Shown in pieces: positions 1 through 9,685 of a stretch of DNA of 64,000 bases (its first letter is position 1; each line of letters starts with the position of its first letter). This stretch comes from Rhodoferax sp. GTDB taxonomy: Bacteria; Pseudomonadota; Gammaproteobacteria; Burkholderiales; Burkholderiaceae_C. The stretch spans positions 1-64,000 of the forward strand of contig SSFF01000009.1 in NCBI GenBank assembly GCA_008015235.1. Reading direction: 5' to 3'. A program made the position numbers and the translations under genes. The notes beneath the pieces were generated by a model. That model was not told the origin of the DNA, did no database searches, and saw nothing but the letters and a program-made list of their open reading frames with translations.

Positions 1-264
1 ACAACAACAATGCGCTGCCTTAGACCATCAACGGTCTTTACAAGGCGGAATTGATTCACCGCCGGGCGCCCTGGAAAACCGTCGAGGCCGTCGAACTGGC
101 TACGCTCGAATGGGTGACCTGGTTTAATCACCAGCGCCTGCTTGAGCCGATCGGATATATCCCTCCCGCCGAAGCAGAGGAACGGTATTATTCACAACTC
201 GCACCACAGGCCGAATACGCCTGTACTTAAACCACGGAGCCTCTACAAAACCCGGGGCGATTCA
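1..264 (+). mobile_element. IS3-family insertion sequence, right end only
   Basis: The window opens inside an insertion sequence. Visible are the C-terminal part of a DDE transposase and, after its stop codon, a terminal inverted repeat at 237-264 whose reverse complement starts TGAATCGCCCCGGG, the typical end of IS3-group elements. The IS ends at 264, inside the relaxase gene that follows on the other strand. The left end and any target duplication lie outside the window, so the element's intactness upstream cannot be judged. Confidence 0.75.
3..230 (+). pseudogene. IS3-family transposase (OrfB), C-terminal fragment with in-frame stop
   Basis: The frame reads NNNALP, a TAG stop at 21-23, then TINGLYKAELIHRRAPW and on to an ending of PQAEYACT with TAA at 228-230. 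In IS3 transposases this place normally reads A-E-T/S-I/F-N-G-L-Y-K, and the glutamate is the last residue of the catalytic DDE triad. The TAG therefore sits where that glutamate is expected, which would inactivate the enzyme. The start is outside the window. A base-call error at 21 cannot be excluded. Confidence 0.7.
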
Positions 265-1181
265 ATTCGAATGCAATAGCCAGTGTCTGTGTCCTCTTGT
301 TGGATCATGAACGAACGACCTTCAAAAAGCTCTTCCAATAGCTCCATGTAGTCGTCTGACAAGATGTCAAAGTCAGCTGTCTTTTTGGCACTGTTTGTGG
401 TGCTCAGTGGCATGCAAATGCCATTGAGGAACTTCAATGCTGCCTTGGATAGTTTGCTGGTTGTATGTGTGGGGGTGTTTTTTATCTCATTCATGTTTAT
501 CTCCTTTATAGTTTGATTGAGTTGCTTAGCAGCAGCAGGCATTCCCTTCGCCTGCATTGCTGTAACCGTTGGACCTACATGCACAGTGGGCACGCGGTCA
601 ATTCCTTGGGCTTGAAGACTCCTGCTGTCAATGCGGGTCTTGAAGCCAGAAAACATCAGTCTGTGATTGGCATGGGTTGCCCATGCTGATCGCCATTTCT
701 CTAGTTGCTCTTTGCTGTTCCAGTCTCTGTTCTTGGCACCAAAGCCGGACTGGTTGATCTCACGTGTGGTGAGCAGGATGTGGGCATGGGGATTGCCTGG
801 CTTGTTGTGGATGCATACATCAGCAACCATGCCCAGTTTGACAAACTGGGCTTGGACAAAGCTCTCCAGCAGTTGGGCTTGTTGGTCCAGGTTTAACTCC
901 AGAGGCAGGGCAACCTCAATCTCCCTGGCAACCTGGGCATCCTTTCTGGTTTCCTTGTGCTCTGCCTGGTTCCATAGCTGGGCACGATCCTGCACCCAGG
1001 AGGGTGCATTGGATGGTGCAAATATCTGGCGATATGCGACCTCCCTTTTTCTGGTGTAGTTAAACACCAGGCCGGTTCGTTCATCCTTGATGCATTGCCC
1101 TGCACGGTAGGCACATGCCCCAGTCGCACTGCGACCTTGGGCACGTGAAATTACCTTTGCATTCAAATGAAAAATTGCCAT
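243..1181 (-). CDS. mobA: MOBQ-type relaxase (MobA/MobL family), 3' end truncated by the IS
   Basis: DNA relaxase that would nick oriT and bind the 5' end covalently to start plasmid mobilization. It opens MAIFHLNAKVISRAQGRS; Tyr25 matches the position of the catalytic tyrosine of RSF1010 MobA. The metal-binding histidines are His125 and the H132-A-H134 pair in NPHAHILLTTR. The start at 1181 is chosen because GGAGGGGCAC precedes the ATG; the open frame continues 20 codons further upstream without support. The last residues (about ESPRVL) and the stop codon are read from the IS terminal repeat, so the native C-terminus is lost at 264. The N-terminal relaxase domain looks whole; the 312-residue product may still be active, but any C-terminal domain is gone. 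Confidence 0.85.
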   Translation of the reverse strand: MAIFHLNAKVISRAQGRSATGACAYRAGQCIKDERTGLVFNYTRKREVAYRQIFAPSNAPSWVQDRAQLWNQAEHKETRKDAQVAREIEVALPLELNLDQQAQLLESFVQAQFVKLGMVADVCIHNKPGNPHAHILLTTREINQSGFGAKNRDWNSKEQLEKWRSAWATHANHRLMFSGFKTRIDSRSLQAQGIDRVPTVHVGPTVTAMQAKGMPAAAKQLNQTIKEINMNEIKNTPTHTTSKLSKAALKFLNGICMPLSTTNSAKKTADFDILSDDYMELLEELFEGRSFMIQQEDTDTGYCIRIESPRVL

Positions 1182-1228
1182 GTGCCCCTCCTTTCTTGTT
1201 CTTGTGCACCCTGGGAAATTGATCGCAC

Positions 1229-1257
1229 ACGTTGCTTGCAACGTATAAGTGCGCCCT
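1229..1257 (+). other. oriT: oriT: inverted repeat plus MOBQ nick core
   Basis: A perfect 7 bp inverted repeat ACGTTGC-TT-GCAACGT (1229-1244) is followed by one base and then TAAGTGCGCCCT at 1246-1257. This is the nic core of RSF1010/R1162-type origins of transfer, where cleavage falls between TAAGTGCG and CCCT and an inverted repeat sits just upstream. The site lies between the divergent relaxase and mobC-like genes, as in IncQ plasmids. The nicked strand would be the + strand. No experiment supports this; the match and its placement are seen directly. Confidence 0.82.
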
Positions 1258-1366
1258 TCACTTCGTTCGGGTCAGGCCTTGACTTCTGTTTTCGTTTTGG
1301 TATCTCTAATACAGATAACGAAAAAAAACGAAATGTCAAGTTTTTGCCAAAAAGGGAGGAAAGACC

Positions 1367-1636
1367 ATGAGCAATGTGAAGACCACAACCATTGAAAAGA
1401 TGCAGGCCAAGAGGGCACAACTGGATGCCAGAATTCAACAGTTGAAGAACAAGCAAACCAGTGAAGAACGAAAGAAGGACACCCGCAGAAAAATTCTGGT
1501 GGGTGCCTTCTTCATTCAGCTGCTGGGTGGTGATCTCAAACGGGTGGGCAACCGTTTGAAGGCTGCTGGAATGTTGCAGCCAAGGGACTATGAGCTCTTT
1601 GGACTAGACCAGGCTGACAGCCAGCCCGAGCAGTGA
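1367..1636 (+). CDS. Small mobilization accessory protein (MobC/TraD-like)
   Basis: An 89-residue basic protein, divergent from the relaxase gene across oriT. Residues ~1-45 are charged and likely coiled coil (EKMQAKRAQLDARIQQLKNK, then EERKKDTRRK); residues ~45-85 include KILVGAFFIQLL and RVGNRLKAAGML. This resembles the TraD/MobC family encoded next to MOBQ relaxases, which helps relaxosome formation at oriT; the role is inferred. The start at 1367 has a GGGAGGAAAGACC leader. The upstream DNA (1286-1336) carries TTCGTT and AACGAA half-sites in inverted orientation, possibly an autoregulatory operator. Confidence 0.7.
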   Translation: MSNVKTTTIEKMQAKRAQLDARIQQLKNKQTSEERKKDTRRKILVGAFFIQLLGGDLKRVGNRLKAAGMLQPRDYELFGLDQADSQPEQ

Positions 1637-2256
1637 TTTTTGAAAAGCTGGTCGCCGCGTCCAGTTATTTTTCCTATCTCTCTTGGAGAGTTGGTCTCTC
1701 TTCTCTTTGGCCAATAGGTGTTTCATCTCTATGAGAAATAGGGATCCAAAGGATCTCTTGATCAATACCATTGGTATTTAATTTACTCAACTACCCTTAG
1801 GCCTTTCTCTTAGCCTTCGGCTCTCAGGGATTTCTTTGGATGGTCCGTATATACGGACCTTCATTGGCTCTGTTTTCCAGAATGGAAAACCCAAACCAGA
1901 CAAAAATCTGGTTGCTGCCATGAGGTTCCGTATGTCAACGTCTCCTGCCAAGTATCAATACAGGTCACTTGCGCTTTGTCGATTCACGTCCTGAAACGCT
2001 CCAACCGGGTTCGACTTCATTGGCTCTCCGTGCGGCTGTGTTGGATCCCATTCTGACCGCTTTAGCTCTTCGTCCGAACCGAGAAACCCCGAAGGGTTTG
2101 ACGCATAAAACGAAGATGCAACCAGCTTTTTGACTGGCTACAAAACTAGTCAAACAAATTTTTTTGAAATGTCAAGGGCCTCAGGCTCTTTTTTGGAGAA
2201 GGGCTGTTTGCCTTCATTTTTGGCCTTGATTGGGTTGCAGTTGGCTGAATGGAGCA
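1637..2256. other. Hairpin-dense non-coding tract of the mobilizable remnant
   Basis: No credible gene in ~620 bp. Perfect inverted repeats seen: 1678-1690 (CTCTC/GAGAG), 1764-1778 (AATACCA/TGGTATT), 1842-1859 (GGTCCGTATATACGGACC), 1872-1890 (GTTTTCCA/TGGAAAAC), 1894-1913 (AACCAGA/TCTGGTT), 2084-2099 (AAACCC/GGGTTT) and 2130-2153 (TTGACT/AGTCAA). The bases are AT-richer than the chromosome to the right. The 11-mer GAAATGTCAAG occurs both near 1330 and near 2168. Such clusters occur in plasmid single-strand origins and replication control regions, but nothing here assigns a function. Confidence 0.6.
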
Positions 2257-2386
2257 CGTTTGGCGGAGTGTCCTTTCTGCGGTAATCTACCTAGCAGCAA
2301 TTTTTCAAGGGTCTAAAGCTGCTAAGTACCTGATTTTGTTGGAGTTTTTGGATTGCAAAATCTGCCCCGTCCACTCCGCCAAAACG
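2257..2386. repeat. 130 bp element bounded by a 12 bp inverted repeat, possible structured RNA
   Basis: TTTGGCGGAGTG at 2259-2270 pairs perfectly with CACTCCGCCAAA at 2372-2383, and the flanking CG/CG extends the stem with one bulge. Inside, TAGCAGC pairs with GCTGCTA and GATTTTG pairs with CAAAATC, giving a possible three-way junction. A strong terminator follows four bases later, so the unit could be a small RNA gene; it could equally be a degenerate mobile element end or a recombination site. Nothing recognisable is encoded. Confidence 0.5.
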
Positions 2387-2389
2387 AGA

Positions 2390-2424
2390 AACCCTTGTAA
2401 TTCAATGAGTTACAAGGGTTTTTT
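2390..2424 (+). terminator. Rho-independent terminator
   Basis: An 11 bp perfect stem AACCCTTGTAA / TTACAAGGGTT (2390-2400, 2410-2420) with a 9-base loop is followed by TTTT. It closes the structured element to its left on the + strand and marks the edge between the mobilizable remnant and the core gene on the other strand. Confidence 0.8.
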
Positions 2425-2473
2425 CATTTCTGCTGCCTAAACTTCGGGCAGCTGTTAATCGCCAGCCAACCCA

Positions 2474-4728
2474 TCAATGCAGGTTTTCGGCCGTTTCAGC
2501 GCCGCGCTGGGGGGCTGTGCAGGGCAGTTCGAGGGTGATGGTGGTTCCTGCCTGCAAGGTGCTCTCGACCCGGATGCTGCCACCAAGTACATCGCGCACG
2601 ATGTTGTAGACGATGTTCATGCCCAGACCAGAGCCGCCTTGGCCGAGCTTGGTGGTGAAGAACGGATCAAAAATGCGGTTCAGGGTGTTGGCGGTCATGC
2701 CCGTGCCGTCATCGCTGTAGACAATCCGCACCCAGTCGGCACCGAGACGCTCGGCACGCAATTGCATGCGACCTTGGTCCCGGTGCTCAAAGGCATGCTG
2801 AATGGAATTGCTGACGAAGTTGGTGATGCACTGGCCCAGGGCGCCCGGGAAACTGTCCATGGCGATACCGCTGCTGACATGCAAATCCAGGGTCAGGGAC
2901 AGTTTCTTGTACATCGGCTCCAGCGTGGTGCAGAGCTCGGACAGCACGGTAGCGAGGTCAAAGCTGCGCCGCAGATCGCTCGATTGGTCGACGGCCACGC
3001 GCTTGAAGCTGCTGATGAGGTGGTCAGCGCGATGCAGTGAACGCATGAGAATCTCGCTGCCATGGGCAGCGTTGTCGACAAAGGCCTGCAGACCTGAGCG
3101 GCGCATGGTGCCGTTTTGCAGGTCCTGCGCCAGCGCCTCGACTTGGAACTGCAAGGTACTGGCCACGGTGACACTGTTGCCGATGGGGGTGTTGAGTTCG
3201 TGCGCTACGCCAGCCACTAGCGAACCCAGTGCCGCCATCTTTTCGGTACGGACCAATTCGGCCTGCATGGTGCGCACCGACTGCAGGGCTTGTTCCAGTT
3301 CGCGGTTCGACTGGGCCAGTGTGGCTGTCCTTGCTTCCACCCGCGCCTCCAGTTCGTGGTTCATGCGTTCGATCTGTTCCTGTGCTTCGCGCAGTGCCGT
3401 GATGTCGATCAGCGTGAACAGCAGGATGCGCTCGCCCATGACATTGACGATGCGCGATGACGTCAGCCCATGGATGCGCTGGCCTGCACGGTTGAAGAAA
3501 TCGATGGGGAAGTTGTCGAGCGTATCGTGCTGGGCGATGTGGGTGAAAAATACGCGGCGCTGCTCCAGGTTGCCCCACAGTTTCAATTGCGATGCGGTCT
3601 TGCCGATCAACTCCTGCTGGCTGTAACCGAATGTCTGCACCCAGGCATCATTGGCATCGAGGAAGGTTCCGTCGGCTGGGCGCCCCAGAATGGCCGCAAC
3701 CGGCGACTGGCGAAACAAGGTCACAAAGCGCAATTCACTTTGGCGCAATGACGTTTGCGAGTCCTGCAGACGTGCCATGTACTGCAACAAAAGGCGGCTC
3801 AGCCCGATGGCCAAGGCGGCCACCACAAATGCCAAGGCCAGTCGTCCCCGAGTGCGGTCACGCCAGGGGGAAACCACCTGATCGATTGCACGGGCATACA
3901 CGGCCGTAATCGGAAAGTCGGCATTGCGGCGGTAGGTGTAGAGGTTGATTCCAGGGTCGTCATCCAGAAAAAAGTCCGCTTCGAAAGAGCCTTCGGCGGC
4001 ACCTTCGCGAATACTCGTCAGGTGGACTTCCTCGCTCACATTGCGATTGACAAAACGCGCCTCGAACGGGGAACGGACGATGACATAACCATCGTCGGCC
4101 ACGAGCGATACGGCCGCGCTGTTTTCGCCGGCCACGCGCGCATACAGCTTGCTGAAGTAGGACAGGCGCAAATCCACCGCAATCACCCCCAAGGGGCGAT
4201 TGTGGATGTCGAACAGGGTGCGGCTGACTGGCAACACCCACTGGCTGTCGTAGGGGCTGGCATAGGGGCGGCCCAGCACAGCCTCCCGGTGGCTGGGGTG
4301 GCTGAGCAGGTAGAAGACATCGTTGCGATAGGCCACCGAAAGCTGGTGGGTGGGGTAGTCCGGGGAGCTGATCCAGCTTTCCCCGTCCGGGCTGACATAT
4401 TGCAGCGCCTTGAGGTGGCGGCTTTGTGAAAGGTCGTATTCGGCTACCAGTTTGCGGATCTGTTCGGGGGACAGGGGGGCTGCATCGCTTTGCTGGCGCA
4501 CCTTGCGTGCTACCTGGTCCAATGTGTAGACGGCATCTTGCAGGGTTTGGCCCGCATGTTCTTCCAACAGGCGCACTGTGGCCAGGCCATTGGTGGTTTC
4601 GGCTGCGACGGTCTGCCGGTAGTCCTGGGAGACCGACCACCAGGTCTGGCCCATGATGGAGGCCAGTACCAGCACCAATGCCAGTACCACCAGCGACTGG
4701 CTGCGGCTGCGGTCGTCGCCGGCGTATT

Positions 4729-4732
<4 letters not shown>
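2474..4732 (-). CDS. Membrane sensor histidine kinase with Cache and PAS domains
   Basis: A 752-residue hybrid-free sensor kinase. In order: TM helix ~12-33; periplasmic Cache-type region ~40-290; TM ~298-316; PAS ~330-450; coiled coil ~450-490; dimerisation helix with phospho-accepting His511 in VAHELNTP; N box with Asn638 in NFVSNSIQHAF; G1 SDDGTGM (~673-679); G2 GQGGSGLGM (~697-705). This is the HATPase arrangement of the C4-dicarboxylate/Cache family of kinases. No response regulator is adjacent. Its ATG overlaps the stop of the upstream solute-binding protein gene (ATGA), so the two are translated together; the binding protein may hand ligand information to the kinase, which is inference. 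Confidence 0.88.
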
Positions 4733-6471
<1,739 letters not shown>

Positions 6472-6569
6472 GTCTCCTCTGGCGGTGGGTCGCTCTATGG
6501 ATGAACCCACTATACGCCAGCCGCCGCGATTTGCAGAGAAAAACCGTCCAGGAAGCGGACGGGAGGTGC

Positions 6570-7484
6570 CTAGCGTTTTCCCGGATTCAGCAGCCCCGAG
6601 GACAGGGCCGTGCCCAGTACGATGACCAGGGCACAGCCCAGCATCCATAAAGTGACAGTTTCGCCCAGTAAGAGTACGCCATAGCCCACGGCGAACACCG
6701 GAATGGCAAAGGTCACCGACAGCGCGCGCGCCGGACCGGCGCGCTCGATCAGGCGGAAGTACAGCACATAGGCCAGTCCGGTGCACAGCAGGCCCAGGCC
6801 CGAAATGGCCGCCCAGGCCTCCAAGCCCGGCAGCGTGGCGGGCCAGTACCACAGCATCAGCGGCGCCAGCGCCGCGGTGGCGCCCAGCTGGCTGCCAGCC
6901 GAAGACACCAGGGAGGGCACGCCGCCCAGGAAGCGCTTGGCCAGGCTGGCCGAGATGCCGTAGCAGAGTGTGGCCAGCAGGCAGGCCAGCACGGCCCAGC
7001 CGCTGGACAGGCCCGAAGCGTCGGGCTTGAAGCTGGCTTTTTCCCAGGCCAGTGCCGTGACCCCGGCAAAGCCGATGGCCAGGCCCAGCATGCGCATGCG
7101 CGAAGGCCGGTCGCCCAGCCAGGCCCAGGCCACCAAGGCACCGAACAGGGGCACGGTGGCGTTGAGGATGGCCGACAGGCCCGTGCTGATGGACAGCAGT
7201 GCATAGCTGAAGCAGGCAAACGGAATCGCCGAGTTGAGCACCCCGATGGCCATGGTGCGCGGGCCGTACTGGCGCAGCGCGGCACCGTGCCCGCGCCACC
7301 ACAGCAAGGGAAGCAGAAAGGCCGCACCAATGCAGGTGCGCAGGCCGGCCGTGGCAAAGACACCGAATTCCTTGCTGGCCGTGCGCATGAACAGGAACGA
7401 TGCGCCCCAGATGGCCGCCAGCAGGACGAAGTCGAGCATCCAAGCTGTAGGGGCTGCGGTGGTGGAAGGGTGTGTCTCAGTCAT
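6570..7484 (-). CDS. EamA/DMT-family inner-membrane transporter
   Basis: A 304-residue protein with about ten hydrophobic helices in two EamA repeats, for example LLAAIWGASFLFMR near the N-terminus and ATVPLFGALVAWAWLGDRPS before the second half. The family exports amino acids, nucleosides and other metabolites; the substrate here cannot be read. It overlaps the upstream ogt gene by 8 bp on the same strand, so alkA, ogt and this gene are probably one transcript. The length is usual for the family. Confidence 0.85.
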   Translation of the reverse strand: MTETHPSTTAAPTAWMLDFVLLAAIWGASFLFMRTASKEFGVFATAGLRTCIGAAFLLPLLWWRGHGAALRQYGPRTMAIGVLNSAIPFACFSYALLSISTGLSAILNATVPLFGALVAWAWLGDRPSRMRMLGLAIGFAGVTALAWEKASFKPDASGLSSGWAVLACLLATLCYGISASLAKRFLGGVPSLVSSAGSQLGATAALAPLMLWYWPATLPGLEAWAAISGLGLLCTGLAYVLYFRLIERAGPARALSVTFAIPVFAVGYGVLLLGETVTLWMLGCALVIVLGTALSSGLLNPGKR

Positions 7485-7977
7485 GCGCGCGTTCCCGTTG
7501 CAGGAGCGCGGCCTTGCGCTCCAGCCCGCCAGCGTAACCGGTCAGGCTCCCATCCGATCCCAGCACCCGGTGGCAGGGAACGACCAGGCTCAGCGGATTG
7601 CGGCCCACCGCGGCGGCCACGGCACGCACGGCCCGCGGCTTGCCCAGGCGCTGTGCCAGTGCGCTGTAGCTCAGGGTCTGGCCGCAGGCGATGCCCAGCA
7701 GGGCCTGCCAGACCGATTGCTGGAACGCCGTGCCCAGGTGCAGGCTCAGCGGCAGGGTGAACTCGGTGCGGGCACCGGCCAGGTAGGCGTCGATCTGGGT
7801 TGCGGCGTTCTCCAGCAGCGGGTCATGCTCCAGTTCATTCCACTGGGGGGCTTGGGGAAAGTGGCGCTGGTCGGCAAACCAGACGCCGCACAGGGCGTCG
7901 CCATGGCGCGCCAGCACCATGGGGCCGAGTCGGCCGCAGTGCTGCAGTATCTGAAGTTGCCGTGTATTGAGGGTCAT
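7477..7977 (-). CDS. ogt: Methylated-DNA--protein-cysteine methyltransferase
   Basis: Suicide repair enzyme that moves the methyl group from O6-methylguanine to its own cysteine. The active-site motif PCHRVLGSDGSLTGYAGG is present near residue 130 of 166, with the helix-turn-helix region FQQSVWQALLGIACGQTLSYSALA before it. The length is normal for Ogt. It lies between alkA and the DMT gene. The dispersed repeat at 7989-8032 occupies the spacer just upstream of its start, leaving a weak leader (GCGAAAGAC) as ribosome site. Confidence 0.92.
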   Translation of the reverse strand: MTLNTRQLQILQHCGRLGPMVLARHGDALCGVWFADQRHFPQAPQWNELEHDPLLENAATQIDAYLAGARTEFTLPLSLHLGTAFQQSVWQALLGIACGQTLSYSALAQRLGKPRAVRAVAAAVGRNPLSLVVPCHRVLGSDGSLTGYAGGLERKAALLQRERAHD

Positions 7978-7988
7978 TTTTGTCTTTC

Positions 7989-8032
7989 GCCCGCATGGAA
8001 TATACGTAAATAGCTATATCTTTTATAGCGAC
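7989..8032 (+). repeat. Dispersed ~44 bp repeat, copy 1
   Basis: Starts GCCCGCATGGAA, continues ACGTAAATAGCTA and ends TTATAGCGAC. It aligns without gaps with the copy at 27611-27654. The right part forms a short stem (TAGCTATA/TATAGC). On the other strand it supplies the TAA stop and final codons of alkA, and it makes up the spacer before ogt. Confidence 0.8.
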
Positions 8033-9549
8033 TGCCAAGCGCGGATGACGCCGTAGCTGCGCCACGGGCGCCAGGCTTGTGCTATCGCTTCGGCTTCGCG
8101 TGCCGCTTGTGGGTGCTGGCGCAGGCCCAGCGCGTTGTGCAGGGCCACATCACCCGCAACGAATGCGTCGGGCCAGCGCAGGGCGCGCATGGCGATGTAG
8201 TTCGCGGTCCAGGGGCCGATGCCGGGCAGGGCCTGCAAGGCTGCCAAGCTGGGCTCGGGGGCGGCACCGGGGTGCAGTGCCAGGCTGCCGTCCAGGCAGG
8301 CCTGGGCCAAGGCGCGCAAGGCTTTCTGGCGTTGGCGCACGATGCCCATCTGGCCCAGGGTGTCGTCGCTGGCGGTGAGCAACTGTTCCGGTGTCGGGAA
8401 CAGGTGCTGCAGCGTGGACAGCACGGGTGGTGGCGGCACGGGCAGAGGCGTGCCCAGGGCCGCCACCAGCCGCTGGGCAATGGTGTGGGCCGCCGCCACG
8501 GTGATCTGCTGGCCCAGCACGGCACGCACCGCCAGTTCGAAGCCGTCGCCACAGCCGGGCACGCGCACACCACCGGCGTCCGGCCAGGTGGCGGCCAGGG
8601 CCGTGCCGATGGCCTGGGGGTCGGCGTCCAGGTCGAGCAGGGCACGCACTGTGGTAAGCACCTGCGGCAGGCAGGGCGCCAGCGTGGGCGCCACCTGCAC
8701 GCGCACGCGGCACTGTTCGGGTTCGAAACGGCAGTGGACCCAGCCGCAGTAGTGGCTGCCGCCGTGCGCGATGCGCAGAGTGCGCGCCAGACTCCGCTGG
8801 GCGGTGTCCACCTTTTCCACCCCGGCCAGGGCACGCTGGGCGAAAAAAGACAACAGGGTGTCCACGTCATACGGCGGGCGGTAGTACAGCGTGAACTGCA
8901 AAGCGGTGGAAGGGCTGCTGCGCCCGCTGGCACGCACCTGCGTCGGCGTGAGCTGATAGTGCTGTTGCAGGGCGGCGTTGAAGGTGCGCACGCTGGCAAA
9001 GCCGCTCATGGCCGCGACCTCGGCCACGGGCAGTTGGGTGTCGGTGAGCAACTGCTTGGCGCTGAGCAGCTTGTGGGTCAGCTGGTACTGCTGCGGGGCG
9101 ACCCCCAGTGTGCTCTGGAAGATGCGGCGCAGGTGGCGTTCGCTGACGCCCAAGGCCTTCGCAATGTCCGGGATGCTGGTGCTTGCACTGGCATAGGCCG
9201 GGCGCGCCAACCACTGGGCCGCCTGCAGCGCCAGCAGCTGTGAGGCGTCCTGCACCGACCAGACCGCGCGCTCGGCGCTGCTGGCCGGGGCCAGCTCCGG
9301 GCGGCAGCGCAGGCAGGGGCGAAAACCGGCCGCTTCGGCCTGGGCTGCCAGCGTGAAGAAGCGGCAGTTCGCCAGCTTGGGGGTGCGCACCTTGCACACC
9401 GGACGGCAGTAGACGCCGGTGCTGGTCACGGCCGTGAAGAACTGGCCGTCGAAACGGGCGTCGCGGGCCTGCAGTGCGCGGTAGCAGCCTGCGTCCTCCA
9501 GCACGGTGGCAGAGCTCGGTGTGTGGGGGGCGGCTACGGTGGTGGACAT
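8023..9549 (-). CDS. alkA: Ada-like regulator fused to DNA-3-methyladenine glycosylase II
   Basis: A 508-residue fusion for alkylation damage. N-terminal Ada zinc domain with four cysteines (GVYCRPVCKVRTP, LANCRFF and PCLRCRPEL), then an AraC-type helix-turn-helix (~105-190), then an AlkA N-terminal fold and a helix-hairpin-helix glycosylase with LPGIGPWTANYIAMRAL and the catalytic aspartate in FVAGDVAL. Family members of this type remove N3- and N7-alkylpurines. The start at 9549 is chosen because it begins the Ada domain; 54 further codons upstream have no family character. The last codons (QSL) and the stop come from the dispersed repeat. Confidence 0.9.
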   Translation of the reverse strand: MSTTVAAPHTPSSATVLEDAGCYRALQARDARFDGQFFTAVTSTGVYCRPVCKVRTPKLANCRFFTLAAQAEAAGFRPCLRCRPELAPASSAERAVWSVQDASQLLALQAAQWLARPAYASASTSIPDIAKALGVSERHLRRIFQSTLGVAPQQYQLTHKLLSAKQLLTDTQLPVAEVAAMSGFASVRTFNAALQQHYQLTPTQVRASGRSSPSTALQFTLYYRPPYDVDTLLSFFAQRALAGVEKVDTAQRSLARTLRIAHGGSHYCGWVHCRFEPEQCRVRVQVAPTLAPCLPQVLTTVRALLDLDADPQAIGTALAATWPDAGGVRVPGCGDGFELAVRAVLGQQITVAAAHTIAQRLVAALGTPLPVPPPPVLSTLQHLFPTPEQLLTASDDTLGQMGIVRQRQKALRALAQACLDGSLALHPGAAPEPSLAALQALPGIGPWTANYIAMRALRWPDAFVAGDVALHNALGLRQHPQAAREAEAIAQAWRPWRSYGVIRAWQSL

Positions 9550-9685
9550 GGGGCAATGATAGGCCGCGCAAGCGACAGGCACTGGCAGTTTTCGGACATG
9601 TGACTGCGACCGCTTGGGCCAGGCCCAGCACCTACAATGCCGGCTCTTGCCGCTGCGGCGGCCCTGCAGACATTTGTGAGACGCG

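Noticed and set aside
1965-2153. Short open frames in the hairpin tract (e.g. 1965-2153 minus, 2249-2440 plus)
   Set aside because: No ribosome site, odd composition, and they run across perfect hairpins and the terminator; more likely non-coding.
2261-2384. tRNA-like ends: GGAGTG near the start and CACTCCGCCA at the end of the inverted-repeat element
   Set aside because: The ends look like a serine-type acceptor stem with CCA, but there is no T-arm (TTCRA loop) before it and the D-arm and anticodon arm do not form; the span is also too long.
6472-7443. N-terminal extension of the solute-binding protein to 904 residues
   Set aside because: It runs through the EamA transporter gene in another frame, is Gly/His/Arg-rich, and the signal peptide starts at 6471.
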